Origin: Pelagibacteraceae bacterium AG-470-G21
GTDB lineage: Bacteria; Pseudomonadota; Alphaproteobacteria; Pelagibacterales; Pelagibacteraceae
DNA length: 64,000 nt
Assembly: GCA_003211555.1 (NCBI GenBank)
Contig: QCSH01000002.1
Location: 1 to 64,000 of the forward strand
Direction: 5' to 3'
Shown: piece by piece, positions 1-11,332 of the stretch
Position numbering within the stretch: position 1 is the first letter of the stretch
How the letters are laid out: each line of letters begins with the position of its first letter
Notes under the pieces: generated by a model
The model's database searches: none
What the model was told of the DNA's origin: nothing
Seen by the model: only the letters and a program-made list of their open reading frames with translations
Made by a program: the position numbers and the translations under genes

Positions 1-787
1 TTTCTGCAACAATTGCTCGACCTGGCTCACATATAATTTCTGGTTTTTTTTCTAATTTTAATTTATTTAATGAAATTTTTATTTCCTCAAAATAAGAGTC
101 TAATGATTGAGGAACTAAGTCAGGATAGATTGTTGGAAATCCTCCACCTATATTTATAACATCCGGAACTATTTTTGTTTTTTTTATTATATATTTAATT
201 TCATTAATCCCTTTTGAATAGGATATTGGATGCATACATTGCGAACCCACATGAAAACTTAATCCTATTTTTTTTGCATACTGTTTTGTTAATCTATAAA
301 GCCCTACGGCTTCAGAAGTTTGTGCGCCAAATTTTTTAGATAAATCTATTTCTGCGTGTTCATTAGAAACTGCAACTCTCACAAATAACTCTAAATCCTT
401 AGCTTGATTAGTACTATTAAGAATTTTTATTAATTCATCTTTTGTATCTATTGAAAAAGTCTTAATATTATATTTGAAATATGCTTCGTTTATACTTTCC
501 TTGCTTTTTACAGTATGCATGTAGGAGCATTTTGCATCTGGGCTAACACTTCTAATTGCCTCAACTTCTTTAATTGAAGCGATATCAAAATCATTAATTC
601 CGCTTTCCACGATAGTTTTTAATACTAATGGATGCGGGTTAGTTTTAACTGCATATAGGATTTTACCAGGAAATTTATTCTGAAAAAATTTAGAAGCTAT
701 GTTTATAGAATCTCTTCTAATACAATAAACAGGTTCTGTTGGTTTCAGTTGGTTTACTAATTTATCAACTGATTTAAATTTTTGCAT
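1..787 (-). CDS. Ornithine/lysine/diaminopimelate-type PLP decarboxylase (3' end cut by window)
   Basis: The minus frame stays open from an ATG at 785-787 to the window edge, giving 262 codons without a stop. The protein is a fold-type III PLP decarboxylase. The PLP lysine lies near residue 48 in AVKTNPHP, followed by the barrel motifs FHVGSQ and NIGGGFP, and EPGRAIVAE near the edge. The family includes ornithine, lysine and diaminopimelate decarboxylases. The close fit to short eukaryotic-like ornithine decarboxylases suggests polyamine (putrescine or cadaverine) synthesis in the cytoplasm, but the C-terminal substrate-specificity region lies outside the window. It is divergent from regA. 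Function class is secure; substrate is inferred. Confidence 0.85.
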   Translation of the reverse strand, partial: MQKFKSVDKLVNQLKPTEPVYCIRRDSINIASKFFQNKFPGKILYAVKTNPHPLVLKTIVESGINDFDIASIKEVEAIRSVSPDAKCSYMHTVKSKESINEAYFKYNIKTFSIDTKDELIKILNSTNQAKDLELFVRVAVSNEHAEIDLSKKFGAQTSEAVGLYRLTKQYAKKIGLSFHVGSQCMHPISYSKGINEIKYIIKKTKIVPDVINIGGGFPTIYPDLVPQSLDSYFEEIKISLNKLKLEKKPEIICEPGRAIVAE

Positions 788-932
788 TTAAAGCTCCAAA
801 AAAAATTTAACAAAAAAAACCGGCATAACTGCTATGCAAGTTTATATAAAACGAGCATTTATGCAAAAAATGAGCCAATGTAAAGTAAAAATGTACCCTT
901 GAAATAATTTAGAATGTTTCCATATAAGGCTC
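788..932. promoter_or_regulatory. Divergent promoter region, decarboxylase / regA
   Basis: This 145-bp gap separates two divergent genes. It holds an inverted repeat GCATA-ACTGC-TATGC (about 823-837) and a second short GCAT-TT-ATGC. Just before regA, TTGAAA (899-904) lies 18 bp from TATAAG (923-928), a plausible sigma-70 promoter whose transcript would start at about the ATG at 933. No Shine-Dalgarno sequence precedes that ATG, so a leaderless mRNA is possible. These calls rest on pattern reading only. Confidence 0.4.
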
Positions 933-1496
933 ATGCCAGAAGCAGAAGTATTAAAAAAAATAACAGAATTTGAAGATAAATCTTTACTTATAGTAGATGA
1001 TGATAACCCTTTTAGAGAAAGACTAGCTCGAGCAATGGAGAAAAAAGGCTTTTCTGTTTCACAAGCAGAGGGTGTAAAAATTGGAATAGAGTCTGTGAAA
1101 TCAAAAAAACCTGCTTTTGCGGTTGTTGACTTGAGACTAAACGATGGAAATGGCCTAGAAGTAGTGAAAGAAATCCAGAAAAATAACTCAGAGAGCAGAA
1201 TAGTGATGCTTACAGGTTATGGAAATATACCTACTGCAGTTGCGGCTATAAAAGAAGGAGCAATTGATTACTTGGCTAAACCAGCAGATGCAGATGATGT
1301 AGAAAAAGCACTTTTAGCTGACCCAAATAAAAAAGCAGCTCCACCAGAAAATCCTATGTCTGCTGATAGAGTTAAATGGGAACATATTCACAGAGTTTTC
1401 GAATTATGTAATAGAAATGTATCCGAGACTGCAAGACGACTTAAAATGCATCGAAGAACTCTTCAAAGAATTTTATCAAAAAGATCTCCAAGATAA
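933..1496 (+). CDS. regA: RegA/PrrA/ActR-type redox response regulator
   Basis: This 187-residue protein has a receiver domain (about 16-130) with the acidic pocket DDD at 22-24, the phosphoryl-accepting Asp at residue 66 (VVDLRLNDGNG) and the Lys of AKPAD. A Pro-rich linker (about 138-145) leads to a Fis-type helix-turn-helix (about 150-183, ARRLKMHRRTLQRIL). This short architecture is the hallmark of the RegA/PrrA/ActR family, which couples cellular redox state to respiration and carbon metabolism in alphaproteobacteria with the membrane kinase RegB. RegB is not in the window, so the partner gene is elsewhere. It stands alone and converges on bioY with a 2-bp gap. A possible leaderless start is noted separately. 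Confidence 0.93.
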   Translation: MPEAEVLKKITEFEDKSLLIVDDDNPFRERLARAMEKKGFSVSQAEGVKIGIESVKSKKPAFAVVDLRLNDGNGLEVVKEIQKNNSESRIVMLTGYGNIPTAVAAIKEGAIDYLAKPADADDVEKALLADPNKKAAPPENPMSADRVKWEHIHRVFELCNRNVSETARRLKMHRRTLQRILSKRSPR

Positions 1497-1498
1497 TA

Positions 1499-2050
1499 CT
1501 AAATATATTTTCTAAACCTGACAACTTTATTTACTAAAGTTGTTAACAATAATATTTTGAATAATTCTGCATAAAGAAATGGATAAACACCAAATTCTAA
1601 TATTGGTTTATCCCAACCAATTAAATTTCCCAGCCATAAAATACCTAAAATATATATTACTGAAGTTGCAATTGTAATTTTCAACAAATTTAAAATGTGG
1701 TTTTTATTGTATGTAAATATGCCTGCTAAAAGACAAGCAAATATAAAACCTACTAAATATCCCATTGTTGGGCCTACAAAATAAACTATTCCTATTCCTT
1801 TTTCTGGTGAATTAGAAAATACTGGTAAACCCACAATTCCTTCTATTAAATAAAAAATAACTGAAAGAACCCCAACTTTATATCCAAAAGAAATTCCCAA
1901 AAACAAAACCACAAAAGTTTGCATAGTCATTGGAACTGGATAAAAAGGTATTTTAATTTTTGCAGATATTGTCAGTAAAATAGAACCTATTAATGCAAGT
2001 GCTAAGATTTTAATTATTTTATTATTAGAAATTGTGTTTACTAATTCCAT
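1499..2050 (-). CDS. bioY: BioY biotin transporter (ECF S component)
   Basis: This is a 183-residue integral membrane protein with about six hydrophobic segments. It has the BioY-type N-terminal region (ISAKIKIPFYPVPMTMQTF) and the conserved YFVGPTMGYLVGF segment. BioY binds biotin as the substrate-capture subunit of an energy-coupling-factor transporter, or works alone in some bacteria. No BioM/BioN subunits lie nearby, so here it is either a solitary BioY or shares an ATPase module encoded elsewhere. It is convergent with regA and divergent from polA. Biotin uptake fits the vitamin-scavenging lifestyle of streamlined marine bacteria (inference). Confidence 0.92.
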   Translation of the reverse strand: MELVNTISNNKIIKILALALIGSILLTISAKIKIPFYPVPMTMQTFVVLFLGISFGYKVGVLSVIFYLIEGIVGLPVFSNSPEKGIGIVYFVGPTMGYLVGFIFACLLAGIFTYNKNHILNLLKITIATSVIYILGILWLGNLIGWDKPILEFGVYPFLYAELFKILLLTTLVNKVVRFRKYI

Positions 2051-2150
2051 AGCATTTAAATTACTATTTTAATAATGTTTAATCCACTAATATTTATTAA
2101 CAGGATGTTTTATTCTTATTAAAATACTTCAAATTATTATAAATTAGATT

Positions 2151-4916
2151 ATGGGTAAAATAAAAAAAACAGATCATTACTATCTTATTGATGGATCTGG
2201 ATACATATTTAGAGCTTATTATGCTTTGCCTCCACTAACACGAAAAAGCGATGGTTTACCTGTTGGAGCAGTAAGTGGATTTTGTAATATGCTGTTTAAA
2301 TTATTAGAGGACTCTAAATCTAGTGAAAACCAAGAAAAACCAACTCATTTTGCAGTAATTTTTGACTCTGCGAGAAAGAATTTTCGAAACGAAATATATT
2401 CAGATTATAAAGGAAATAGGTCTGATGCTCCCGATGATCTAATTCCACAATTCAATTATATTAGAAAGTCAGTATTAGCATTCAATTTACCCTCTATAGA
2501 AATGTTAAATTACGAGGCTGATGATTTGATAGCCACCTATGTAGAGCAAATATTAGACGAAGGTGCAAAGGTTACAATCGTATCATCTGACAAAGATTTA
2601 ATGCAACTTTTCAAAAAAAAGGTTCGTATATACGATCCAATGAAGAATAAATTTATATCAAATGATGATGTAATCAATAAATTTGGGGTTGGTCCAGATA
2701 AAGTAATTGATGTTCAATCACTAGCAGGGGATAGTACAGATAATGTACCTGGCGTTCCAGGTATTGGTGTAAAAACAGCAGCAGAATTAATTAAGGAATA
2801 TGGAAATTTAGAAAACCTTCTCAAAAACGCAAATAAAATAAAACAGAATAAAAGAAGAGAAACACTTTTAGAAAATAAAGATAAGGCTCTGTTAAGTAAA
2901 AAACTGGTCACATTAAAAAATGATGTTCCGGTGAAAGACAAATTAACTGACTTTGTTCTAAAAAAAGTAGACGTAGACAAGTTATACAATTTTTTGAGAG
3001 AAATGGAATTTAATAGGTTATTGAGTTCGGCAATTTCGACGTATGGTCAATCCAAATTTAGTGATGAAATAGAAGTCAAAAAAGAAACATCTAAAATATC
3101 AAAAGATAAATATGTTTTGATAAAAAATTTATCTGAAATAAAAGATTGGATGCAAGAAGCCGAAGAAGCTGGTGAATTTTCTATTGATACTGAAACAGAT
3201 TCTCTTGACCCACATCAGGCAAATTTAGTTGGTATCTCAATTTCTAGCAAAATAGGTAAAGCTTGTTACATTCCCACCGGCCATATTGATGAAAGAAATC
3301 TAAATGAAAAAGATGTTTTGAAAATTTTAAAACCATATTTAGAGGATAAAAGTTTAAAAAAAATTGGGCAAAATATTAAATTTGATTACATAATATTTTG
3401 GAAAAGAGACATAGATATTCGAAGCATGGAAGACACAATGTTGATGTCTTACGTCTTAGATGCAGGAAAAAATAGACATAACATGGATACTTTATCTGAT
3501 ATTCATCTTGGTCACAAAACAATAAAATATAAAGATATTGTAGGATCTGGAAAAAAAGAAATTAACTTCAGTCAAGTAGAGTTAAATATTGCAAAAGATT
3601 ACGCTGCTGAAGACGCTGATATAACTTATCGTTTATACAAAATTTTTTTAAAATCACTTAAATCTGAGAAGTTATTAAATATTTATGAAATTTTCGAAAA
3701 ACCACTAATTAAAATTTTAGCATCAATGGAAATAAAAGGGATAAAACTAGATAATAAATTTCTTAAAAAATTATCAATTAAATTTGAAAAAAAAATTCAA
3801 GATTTAGAAAAACAAATTTTTAAAATTTCAAAAAAAAAATTTAATATTGCATCGACTAAACAGTTGGGTGAAATAATGTATAATGACCTCAAAATTGCAT
3901 CGTTAAAAAAGACTAAAAAAGGGAGTTTTGCAACTGGTGCAGCAGTTCTAGAGGATTTAGCTTACAAAGGGAATGAATTTCCTAAATTAGTTTTAGAATG
4001 GAGGCAATCTAGTAAATTGAAAAATACATATTCAGATTCTTTGCCAGAGCATTTAAATCCCAATACAAAAAGAGTGCATACATCTTTTCTATTAGCAGCA
4101 ACTACAACAGGTAGACTTGCATCGAGTGATCCAAATTTACAAAATATTCCTATCAAGACAGAAGAGGGTAAAGATATTCGTAAAGCTTTTATATCCGAAA
4201 CAAATAAAAAACTTATATCAGCAGATTATAATCAGATTGAAATGAGAATTTTAGCTGATTTAGCTGATGTAAAAGAACTAAAAAAAGCTTTTAAAAATAG
4301 TGAAGATATCCACTCATTAACAGCTAGTCAGGTTTTTGGCACTGATATAAAAAAAATTGATGCGGATATGAGAAGAAAAGCAAAGGCAATTAACTTTGGA
4401 ATAATTTATGGAATATCTCAATATGGTTTAGCAAAACAAATCGGAGTTTCAAATAATGAAGCAGAGGAATTTCTTAATTCATATTTCATGAAATTTCCTG
4501 AAATAAAACAATATATGAATGACACAATTAAATTTTGTAGAAAAAGTGGTTATGTAAGTAATATTTTTGGTCGAAAAACCCATATTCCTGGTATCAATGA
4601 TAAAAACTTTAATGTAAGAAATTTTCAAGAGAGAGCTGCTATAAATGCTCCAATACAAGGATCAGCATCAGAAATTATGAGACTAGCAATGATTCGAATA
4701 AATGATGAAGCTGAAAATAAAAGTACAAGTGATTTTAATATGTTGCTTCAAATTCATGATGAATTAATTTTTGAAGTAAAAGATAATAACACTAAATCAG
4801 CCTCAAAAAAAATTAGAGATATCATGACAAGTGTAAAAAATAGTGATTTGCATTCATTCTCAATACCACTATCTGTTGATGTAAATATTGGAGATAATTG
4901 GGGAGAGCTCCATTAA
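2151..4916 (+). CDS. polA: DNA polymerase I
   Basis: This full-length (921 residue) Pol I has three domains. The 5'-3' nuclease (about 1-300) carries the acidic metal ligands (LIDGSGYIFRAYYA, VSSDKDLMQL, GDSTDNVPGVPGIGVKTA). The 3'-5' proofreading domain (about 320-510) keeps the DTETDSLD catalytic acids, so it is probably active. The polymerase domain (about 530-921) has motif A (SADYNQIEMRILADL), motif B (RRKAKAINFGIIYG) and motif C (LLQIHDELIFE). It fills gaps in excision repair and removes Okazaki primers in the cytoplasm. It stands alone, 100 bp from the divergent bioY and 51 bp before chvI. Confidence 0.98.
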   Translation: MGKIKKTDHYYLIDGSGYIFRAYYALPPLTRKSDGLPVGAVSGFCNMLFKLLEDSKSSENQEKPTHFAVIFDSARKNFRNEIYSDYKGNRSDAPDDLIPQFNYIRKSVLAFNLPSIEMLNYEADDLIATYVEQILDEGAKVTIVSSDKDLMQLFKKKVRIYDPMKNKFISNDDVINKFGVGPDKVIDVQSLAGDSTDNVPGVPGIGVKTAAELIKEYGNLENLLKNANKIKQNKRRETLLENKDKALLSKKLVTLKNDVPVKDKLTDFVLKKVDVDKLYNFLREMEFNRLLSSAISTYGQSKFSDEIEVKKETSKISKDKYVLIKNLSEIKDWMQEAEEAGEFSIDTETDSLDPHQANLVGISISSKIGKACYIPTGHIDERNLNEKDVLKILKPYLEDKSLKKIGQNIKFDYIIFWKRDIDIRSMEDTMLMSYVLDAGKNRHNMDTLSDIHLGHKTIKYKDIVGSGKKEINFSQVELNIAKDYAAEDADITYRLYKIFLKSLKSEKLLNIYEIFEKPLIKILASMEIKGIKLDNKFLKKLSIKFEKKIQDLEKQIFKISKKKFNIASTKQLGEIMYNDLKIASLKKTKKGSFATGAAVLEDLAYKGNEFPKLVLEWRQSSKLKNTYSDSLPEHLNPNTKRVHTSFLLAATTTGRLASSDPNLQNIPIKTEEGKDIRKAFISETNKKLISADYNQIEMRILADLADVKELKKAFKNSEDIHSLTASQVFGTDIKKIDADMRRKAKAINFGIIYGISQYGLAKQIGVSNNEAEEFLNSYFMKFPEIKQYMNDTIKFCRKSGYVSNIFGRKTHIPGINDKNFNVRNFQERAAINAPIQGSASEIMRLAMIRINDEAENKSTSDFNMLLQIHDELIFEVKDNNTKSASKKIRDIMTSVKNSDLHSFSIPLSVDVNIGDNWGELH

Positions 4917-4967
4917 TAAACTTTTAATTGCCCAATTTTAAACATTTTAGTATTTTTATAATTACAA

Positions 4968-5666
4968 ATGAAACAAACTATTGCACTTGTTGATGATGAC
5001 AGAAATATTTTGACTAGTTTAAGTATTGCTTTAGAAAAAGAAGGTTTTAACATTCAAACTTATTTAGATGGCGAAAGTGCATTAATAGGTCTCTCAAGAA
5101 GCCCTCCAGATCTTGCTGTCATCGATATAAAAATGCCTAGGATGGATGGCGAGGAATTGTTAAAAAAATTGAGAAAAAAAACATCTATGCCTGTAATATT
5201 TTTAACATCAAAAGATGAAGAAGTGGATGAACTTTTAGGTCTAAAACTAGGAGCAGATGACTTTGTAAAAAAGTCTGGAGGTTTTTCAACTAAAGTTCTT
5301 GTAGAAAGAATACGAGTTCAATTAAGAAAAAAAGATAACAATTTGGAAGATAATAGAAATATTATTTCTCACGGAAAATTAAAACTAGACCCTTCGCAAT
5401 TAGAATGTGAGTGGGATGGAAAGCAGTTACCGGATAAATTAACAACAACTGAATTTTTAATTGTGAAAGAACTTGCAAAAAGACCTGGAATTATTAAAGA
5501 AAGATCTCAACTAATGGATGTAGCATATAGAGAGGACACAGATATTGAAGATAGAACAATTGATAGTCATGTAAAAAGGATTAGAAAAAAGTTTAAAAAA
5601 GTAGATAATAACTTTTCAGCGATAGAAACCAGATATGGTAGTGGTTATCGTTGGAACGTTAAATAA
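4968..5666 (+). CDS. chvI: ChvI-like OmpR-family response regulator
   Basis: This is a 232-residue OmpR/PhoB-type regulator. The receiver domain (1-120) has DDD at 9-11 and the phosphorylatable Asp53 (VIDIKMP). The C-terminal winged helix (about 130-230) contains the LTTTEFLIVKELA, DRTIDSHVKRIRKK and RYGSGYRW signatures. ChvI of Rhizobiales controls envelope and acid-stress genes under the kinase ChvG. The stop overlaps the kinase ATG (TAATG at 5664-5668), so the two are coupled. The conserved Lys-Pro dipeptide of the receiver is Lys102-Ser103 here, with a two-Gly extension before FS, an unusual change in the loop that senses phosphorylation. Assignment to ChvI is by pairing and overall pattern. 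Confidence 0.85.
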   Translation: MKQTIALVDDDRNILTSLSIALEKEGFNIQTYLDGESALIGLSRSPPDLAVIDIKMPRMDGEELLKKLRKKTSMPVIFLTSKDEEVDELLGLKLGADDFVKKSGGFSTKVLVERIRVQLRKKDNNLEDNRNIISHGKLKLDPSQLECEWDGKQLPDKLTTTEFLIVKELAKRPGIIKERSQLMDVAYREDTDIEDRTIDSHVKRIRKKFKKVDNNFSAIETRYGSGYRWNVK

Positions 5667-7198
5667 TGGCTACTTTAAAATCTAACAATCAATCTATTTT
5701 AAAAAAGTTCCTTCTAATCAATTTTATTGTTTTTTTAATTATAGGAGTATTAACATTATTTTACCTTAATACAGTAAAACCAACACTTATAAAAAATAAA
5801 ACAGCTTCACATATAAAAATTATCGACAATACAACACAAAATATTGAGCGATTAAAAATAAAGTTCTCCAGTGAAAATATCAGAGAGTTTTTGTTTTCTA
5901 CAAAATTTTTATTTCAAAGTATTGATAGAGTTCAAATCTTTGATAGTGAGCTCAATCTTCTTGGAGACACTGACACTTTAGATCTAGATCCGTCTGCTTT
6001 TTCAAGAAGTTTAAATATTATTGAAATGAGCGACTTAAATAATAAAAATATTAGTGTTGATGAACTTAATGAGAATAAAAATAGTTTTGAAAGTATAGAA
6101 ATATTTGATGATTTAAAAAAATATTCTTACTCGCCAGATTATGGAAAGCCTTTAACTATTTCTAAAGAGAATTATGATCAATTCTTCTTAGTAACGATTA
6201 AAAATATTGTAAGCGATAGTCAAACAAAAGGCTACCTAGCAATTACTGAAAATGCAAACGAGATAAAAGTAGCCATAGATGAAAGAAGAAACTTTATAAT
6301 AAGGACCGCTTTATTAGTTGCATTAGTAATTCTAATATTTTCATACGTATTAAATCGATATTTTTTAAAACCAATAAAAAATTTAGTGCAATATACAAAT
6401 ATAATAAAAAATAAAAGTAAAGAGAAAACTAATATTGGCAACATAAAAAAAAGAAATGATGAACTAGGGAAACTTTCAAATTCTCTTGATGAAATGACTA
6501 ATGAATTAAATAAAAGAATTTCAACAGCTGAAAATTACTCAACTGATCTTTTACATGAAATTAGAAATCCACTTGCTTCTTTAAAAAGTGCTTCTGAAAT
6601 AATCTCAGATACAAATGATAAATCCCAAAGAAACAAGTTAATTCAAATCGTATCACACGATGTTGAGAGAATTGAGAGATTGATAACAGATTATTCTCAA
6701 ATGCTAAGAGACGAGGCCGCAATATCCTCTGAGAAAATGCAAAAATTAAATTTGAAAGAAATAGCACAATCTGTTGTCGATGATTTCAATAGTATTTACG
6801 AAACAAAAAAATCTATATCAATTAAACTAAAATCAAATGGTATTAAAAATTATAATATCCTTGGAATTGAGAATAGAATTGAGCAAATTATTGCTAATTT
6901 ATTAGAGAACTCAATTTCTTTCAGTAAAAATAATCAGGAAATAATTGTTGATATATCAAAAAGTAAAAATGATAAGATTAAGCTTGTTGTTGCAGATCAA
7001 GGATCAGGATTTAGCGAGAAGGATACCAATAAGATATTTGATAGATTTTATAGTAACAGACCCGAAAATTTTGGAGAACACTCTGGTTTAGGTCTAAACA
7101 TCGTTAAAAATCTTGTGGAAATTCATAATGGTGAAATAAACGCATATAATAATAAAGATAAAGGGGCAAGAATTGAGATAAAATTCCCAGAAGCCTAA
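5666..7198 (+). CDS. chvG: ChvG-like membrane sensor histidine kinase
   Basis: This is a 510-residue sensor kinase. A transmembrane segment near residues 16-36 and a second near 212-231 flank a periplasmic sensor domain of about 175 residues (VQIFDSELNLLGDTDTL resembles the ChvG/ExoS stimulus-sensing region). A HAMP region follows. The H-box is LLHEIRNPLASLKSA, with the autophosphorylated residue at His297. The ATPase part has an N-box (NLLENSISFS), G1 (DQGSGF) and G2 (GLGLNIVKNLV). It should phosphorylate the ChvI-like regulator encoded directly upstream with a 1-bp overlap. In other alphaproteobacteria chvIG lies near sahH, as here. No HprK/PTS genes are present between them, in contrast to Rhizobiales. 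Confidence 0.88.
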   Translation: MATLKSNNQSILKKFLLINFIVFLIIGVLTLFYLNTVKPTLIKNKTASHIKIIDNTTQNIERLKIKFSSENIREFLFSTKFLFQSIDRVQIFDSELNLLGDTDTLDLDPSAFSRSLNIIEMSDLNNKNISVDELNENKNSFESIEIFDDLKKYSYSPDYGKPLTISKENYDQFFLVTIKNIVSDSQTKGYLAITENANEIKVAIDERRNFIIRTALLVALVILIFSYVLNRYFLKPIKNLVQYTNIIKNKSKEKTNIGNIKKRNDELGKLSNSLDEMTNELNKRISTAENYSTDLLHEIRNPLASLKSASEIISDTNDKSQRNKLIQIVSHDVERIERLITDYSQMLRDEAAISSEKMQKLNLKEIAQSVVDDFNSIYETKKSISIKLKSNGIKNYNILGIENRIEQIIANLLENSISFSKNNQEIIVDISKSKNDKIKLVVADQGSGFSEKDTNKIFDRFYSNRPENFGEHSGLGLNIVKNLVEIHNGEINAYNNKDKGARIEIKFPEA

Positions 7199-7230
7199 AT
7201 GTTTGTTGATAAATTAAATGAAATTGTTAA

Positions 7231-8975
<1,745 letters not shown>

Positions 8976-8995
<20 letters not shown>

Positions 8996-9908
8996 AAAAC
9001 TATCGGGTGATGCGTCATTTAGGCAATTTTTTAGAACTAATAATTCAATACTAGTCCTCAGTAGAATTCAAAAGCAATCTAATTTATTAAATTATGATGC
9101 AGTTAATAAAATATTGGCTAAAAGCAAAATATTAGCACCAAATTTAATAAGCCAAAATTATAAAAAAAATTTTATAGAGATTGATGATTTTGGAAATAAA
9201 AACATGTTGGATAAAATCCAATCCTCTAAAAATAAGTTGAATGAATATAAAAAAATATTAAAAATCTTAAATAAGATTCAAAAAATTAAAAATTTTAGAA
9301 CTCAAAATTTTCTTAAAAAAAGTTTTAATTTACCTATTTATTCAAAAACTAAGTTACTTAAAGAAACGTATCTATTTCTTGATTGGTATTTACCTTCAAA
9401 TAATTCAATTTATCAAAAAGAGATTTTAAGAAAAAATTTAAAACAAATAATAGATAATTTATATTTAAAATTAAAAATTAAAAAAAAAGTATTCGTACAT
9501 AGAGATTTTCATGTATCTAATTTAATGTTTTATGATAAAAAAATTGCAATAATTGATAGTCAGGATGCAGTTTTGGGCAATCCAGCATATGATTTGGCTT
9601 CTCTAATAGATGATGTGAGAATAAATACCTCAAATAATTTAAAATCTAATATTTTGGAATTATACTTAAAAAAAGTTAACTTAAAAAATAAATCACAATT
9701 TATAAATGATTTTGAAATTTTATCAGTATTAAGAAATCTAAAAATCATTGGTATATTCACAAGACTTGCCAAAAGAGATAAAAAAATAAAGTATTTAAAA
9801 TTAATACCATATGCGTGGAAATTAATAGATAAGCGTATAAAAAATAACCCAAATTTATATGATTTAAAAAATTTTTTTAAAAAATATCCAAAAGTCAGAA
9901 AAAAATGA
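8976..9908 (+). CDS. amgK: AmgK-like MurNAc/GlcNAc anomeric kinase
   Basis: This is an aminoglycoside-phosphotransferase-fold kinase of about 310 residues. The N-terminal LSGDASFRQFFR is the AmgK-type nucleotide loop. The catalytic and metal part reads VHRDFHVSNLMF...IIDSQDAVLGNPAYDLAS. AmgK phosphorylates the anomeric position of MurNAc released during peptidoglycan turnover, feeding UDP-MurNAc through MurU and bypassing de novo synthesis. I chose the ATG at 8976; an in-frame TTG at 8961 would add only MILIL. It overlaps tsaE (20 bp) and murU (4 bp, ATGA). The pairing with murU supports the function more than the divergent sequence does. Confidence 0.85.
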
Positions 9909-10606
9909 AAATTAAAACAGCAATTATTTTATGTGCAGGTTTTGGAAAAAGATTAATGCCGCTAACTAGCGAAACTCCAAAACCTTTATTAAAGATCAAT
10001 CATATTAGCCTATTAGAAAATACAATAAATTTAATAAAAAAATTAGAAATTAAACATATAAAAGTTAATACATTTTATTTAAGTGAGAAAATTAAGGACT
10101 TTATATCTTCAAAGAATTTTGGGTTAGAAATTAAAATAATAGACGATGGTAGGGAAATATTAGACACAGGTGGAGGACTTTTAAATATAGTTAACAACTC
10201 AATAGAGACAGACTTTTTAGTTTTTAATCCTGATACAATTTGGAAAAATGAACATGTAACCGAAATTAAAAAAATGGAATATATATATTTTGAAAAAAAA
10301 TTAGAAAATATTTTAATGGTTGTAAAAAAAGATTTAAGTTTTGATAAAAGATTTAATGGAGATTTTTCATTATTTGGAAATAATTTAAACAAAAACAATG
10401 AAAAAAAATATATTTATACAGGATGTCAAATTATCAGTAAAAAAATATTCCAAAATTTATCAAAAAATATATTTTCTATAAATGAAATATGGGACAGACA
10501 TATTAAAAAAGGTAATTTATATGGATTTGAAAGTGCTATTGAATTTTTACACCTAACAGATAAAGAAATTTATGAAAAAATTTTACTTAAAAATTTTAAA
10601 ATTTGA
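9905..10606 (+). CDS. murU: MurU-like MurNAc-1-phosphate nucleotidyltransferase
   Basis: This is a 233-residue sugar-1-phosphate nucleotidyltransferase. It has the nucleotide-binding loop CAGFGKRLMPLT..TPKPLLKI at the N-terminus, DDGREILDTGGGLL, and the metal site VFNPDTIW. MurU makes UDP-MurNAc from MurNAc-1-phosphate and UTP, the step after AmgK in the cell-wall recycling pathway described in Pseudomonas. Its start overlaps amgK by 4 bp. Its last 11 bp overlap the convergent gpmA. Other NTP-transferase specificities are possible, but the gene neighbourhood favours MurU. Confidence 0.83.
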   Translation: MKIKTAIILCAGFGKRLMPLTSETPKPLLKINHISLLENTINLIKKLEIKHIKVNTFYLSEKIKDFISSKNFGLEIKIIDDGREILDTGGGLLNIVNNSIETDFLVFNPDTIWKNEHVTEIKKMEYIYFEKKLENILMVVKKDLSFDKRFNGDFSLFGNNLNKNNEKKYIYTGCQIISKKIFQNLSKNIFSINEIWDRHIKKGNLYGFESAIEFLHLTDKEIYEKILLKNFKI

Positions 10607-11306
10607 TTAAATCTTTTGCTCTAATCTCATCAAGATATCTTGCTTCTTTTAAATTCTTTTTATCAAATTTTAATACAAGAGGATTTCCAGTTGGTATTTC
10701 TAGTTTAGAAATTTCATTGTTATCAATTCTAAACAAGTATTTCAAAAGTGATCTAATAGAATTACCATGAGCAGATATAATGATATTATCTTGTAAATTT
10801 TTCTCAATATTTTCAACAAAATAAGACACAACTCTTTCATAAGTGTCTTTAAGCGACTCAGTATCTGGAATTAAATTACGAGGTATATCATTGTATACAC
10901 TTATATTTTTTGGGTGATATGGGCTATTTATATTTAACGGTTTTGGTGGATTATCCCAAGATCTTCTAAACTTGTGGATTTCAGCTTCACCCAATTTTTT
11001 TTTCATTTCATCTTTATTTAAGCCTGTTAGTGATCCATAATGCCTCTCATTTAATTGCCAAGCCCTAATTATGTTGTTTGGTTTTAATCTAATTGTATTT
11101 AGAATAAGTTTTAAAGTATCAATCGATCTAAGTTGATATGAAGTATAAAAATGTTTTATTTCTAAATTTAAATTTTTTATTAATTCCCCAGCTTTACATG
11201 CTTCTAATTTACCTTGTGGTGCAAGTTCGACATCTACCCATCCTGTAAATTTATTTTCCAAATTCCATTGGCTTTGTCCATGTCTAACAAGTATTAAATG
11301 ACTCAT
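10596..11306 (-). CDS. gpmA: 2,3-bisphosphoglycerate-dependent phosphoglycerate mutase
   Basis: This is a 236-residue cytosolic dPGM. The catalytic histidine is His9 (LVRHGQSQWN), followed by FTGWVDVELAPQG, the acidic LNERHYGSLTG segment and the second histidine in ISAHGNSIRSLLK. It interconverts 3- and 2-phosphoglycerate in glycolysis and gluconeogenesis. Length and motifs match the family. It is a single minus-strand gene between plus-strand operons, overlapping murU by 11 bp at the 3' ends. Confidence 0.95.
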   Translation of the reverse strand: MSHLILVRHGQSQWNLENKFTGWVDVELAPQGKLEACKAGELIKNLNLEIKHFYTSYQLRSIDTLKLILNTIRLKPNNIIRAWQLNERHYGSLTGLNKDEMKKKLGEAEIHKFRRSWDNPPKPLNINSPYHPKNISVYNDIPRNLIPDTESLKDTYERVVSYFVENIEKNLQDNIIISAHGNSIRSLLKYLFRIDNNEISKLEIPTGNPLVLKFDKKNLKEARYLDEIRAKDLIKF

Positions 11307-11332
11307 TTGTCAAAATTCAATATAGATCAACT

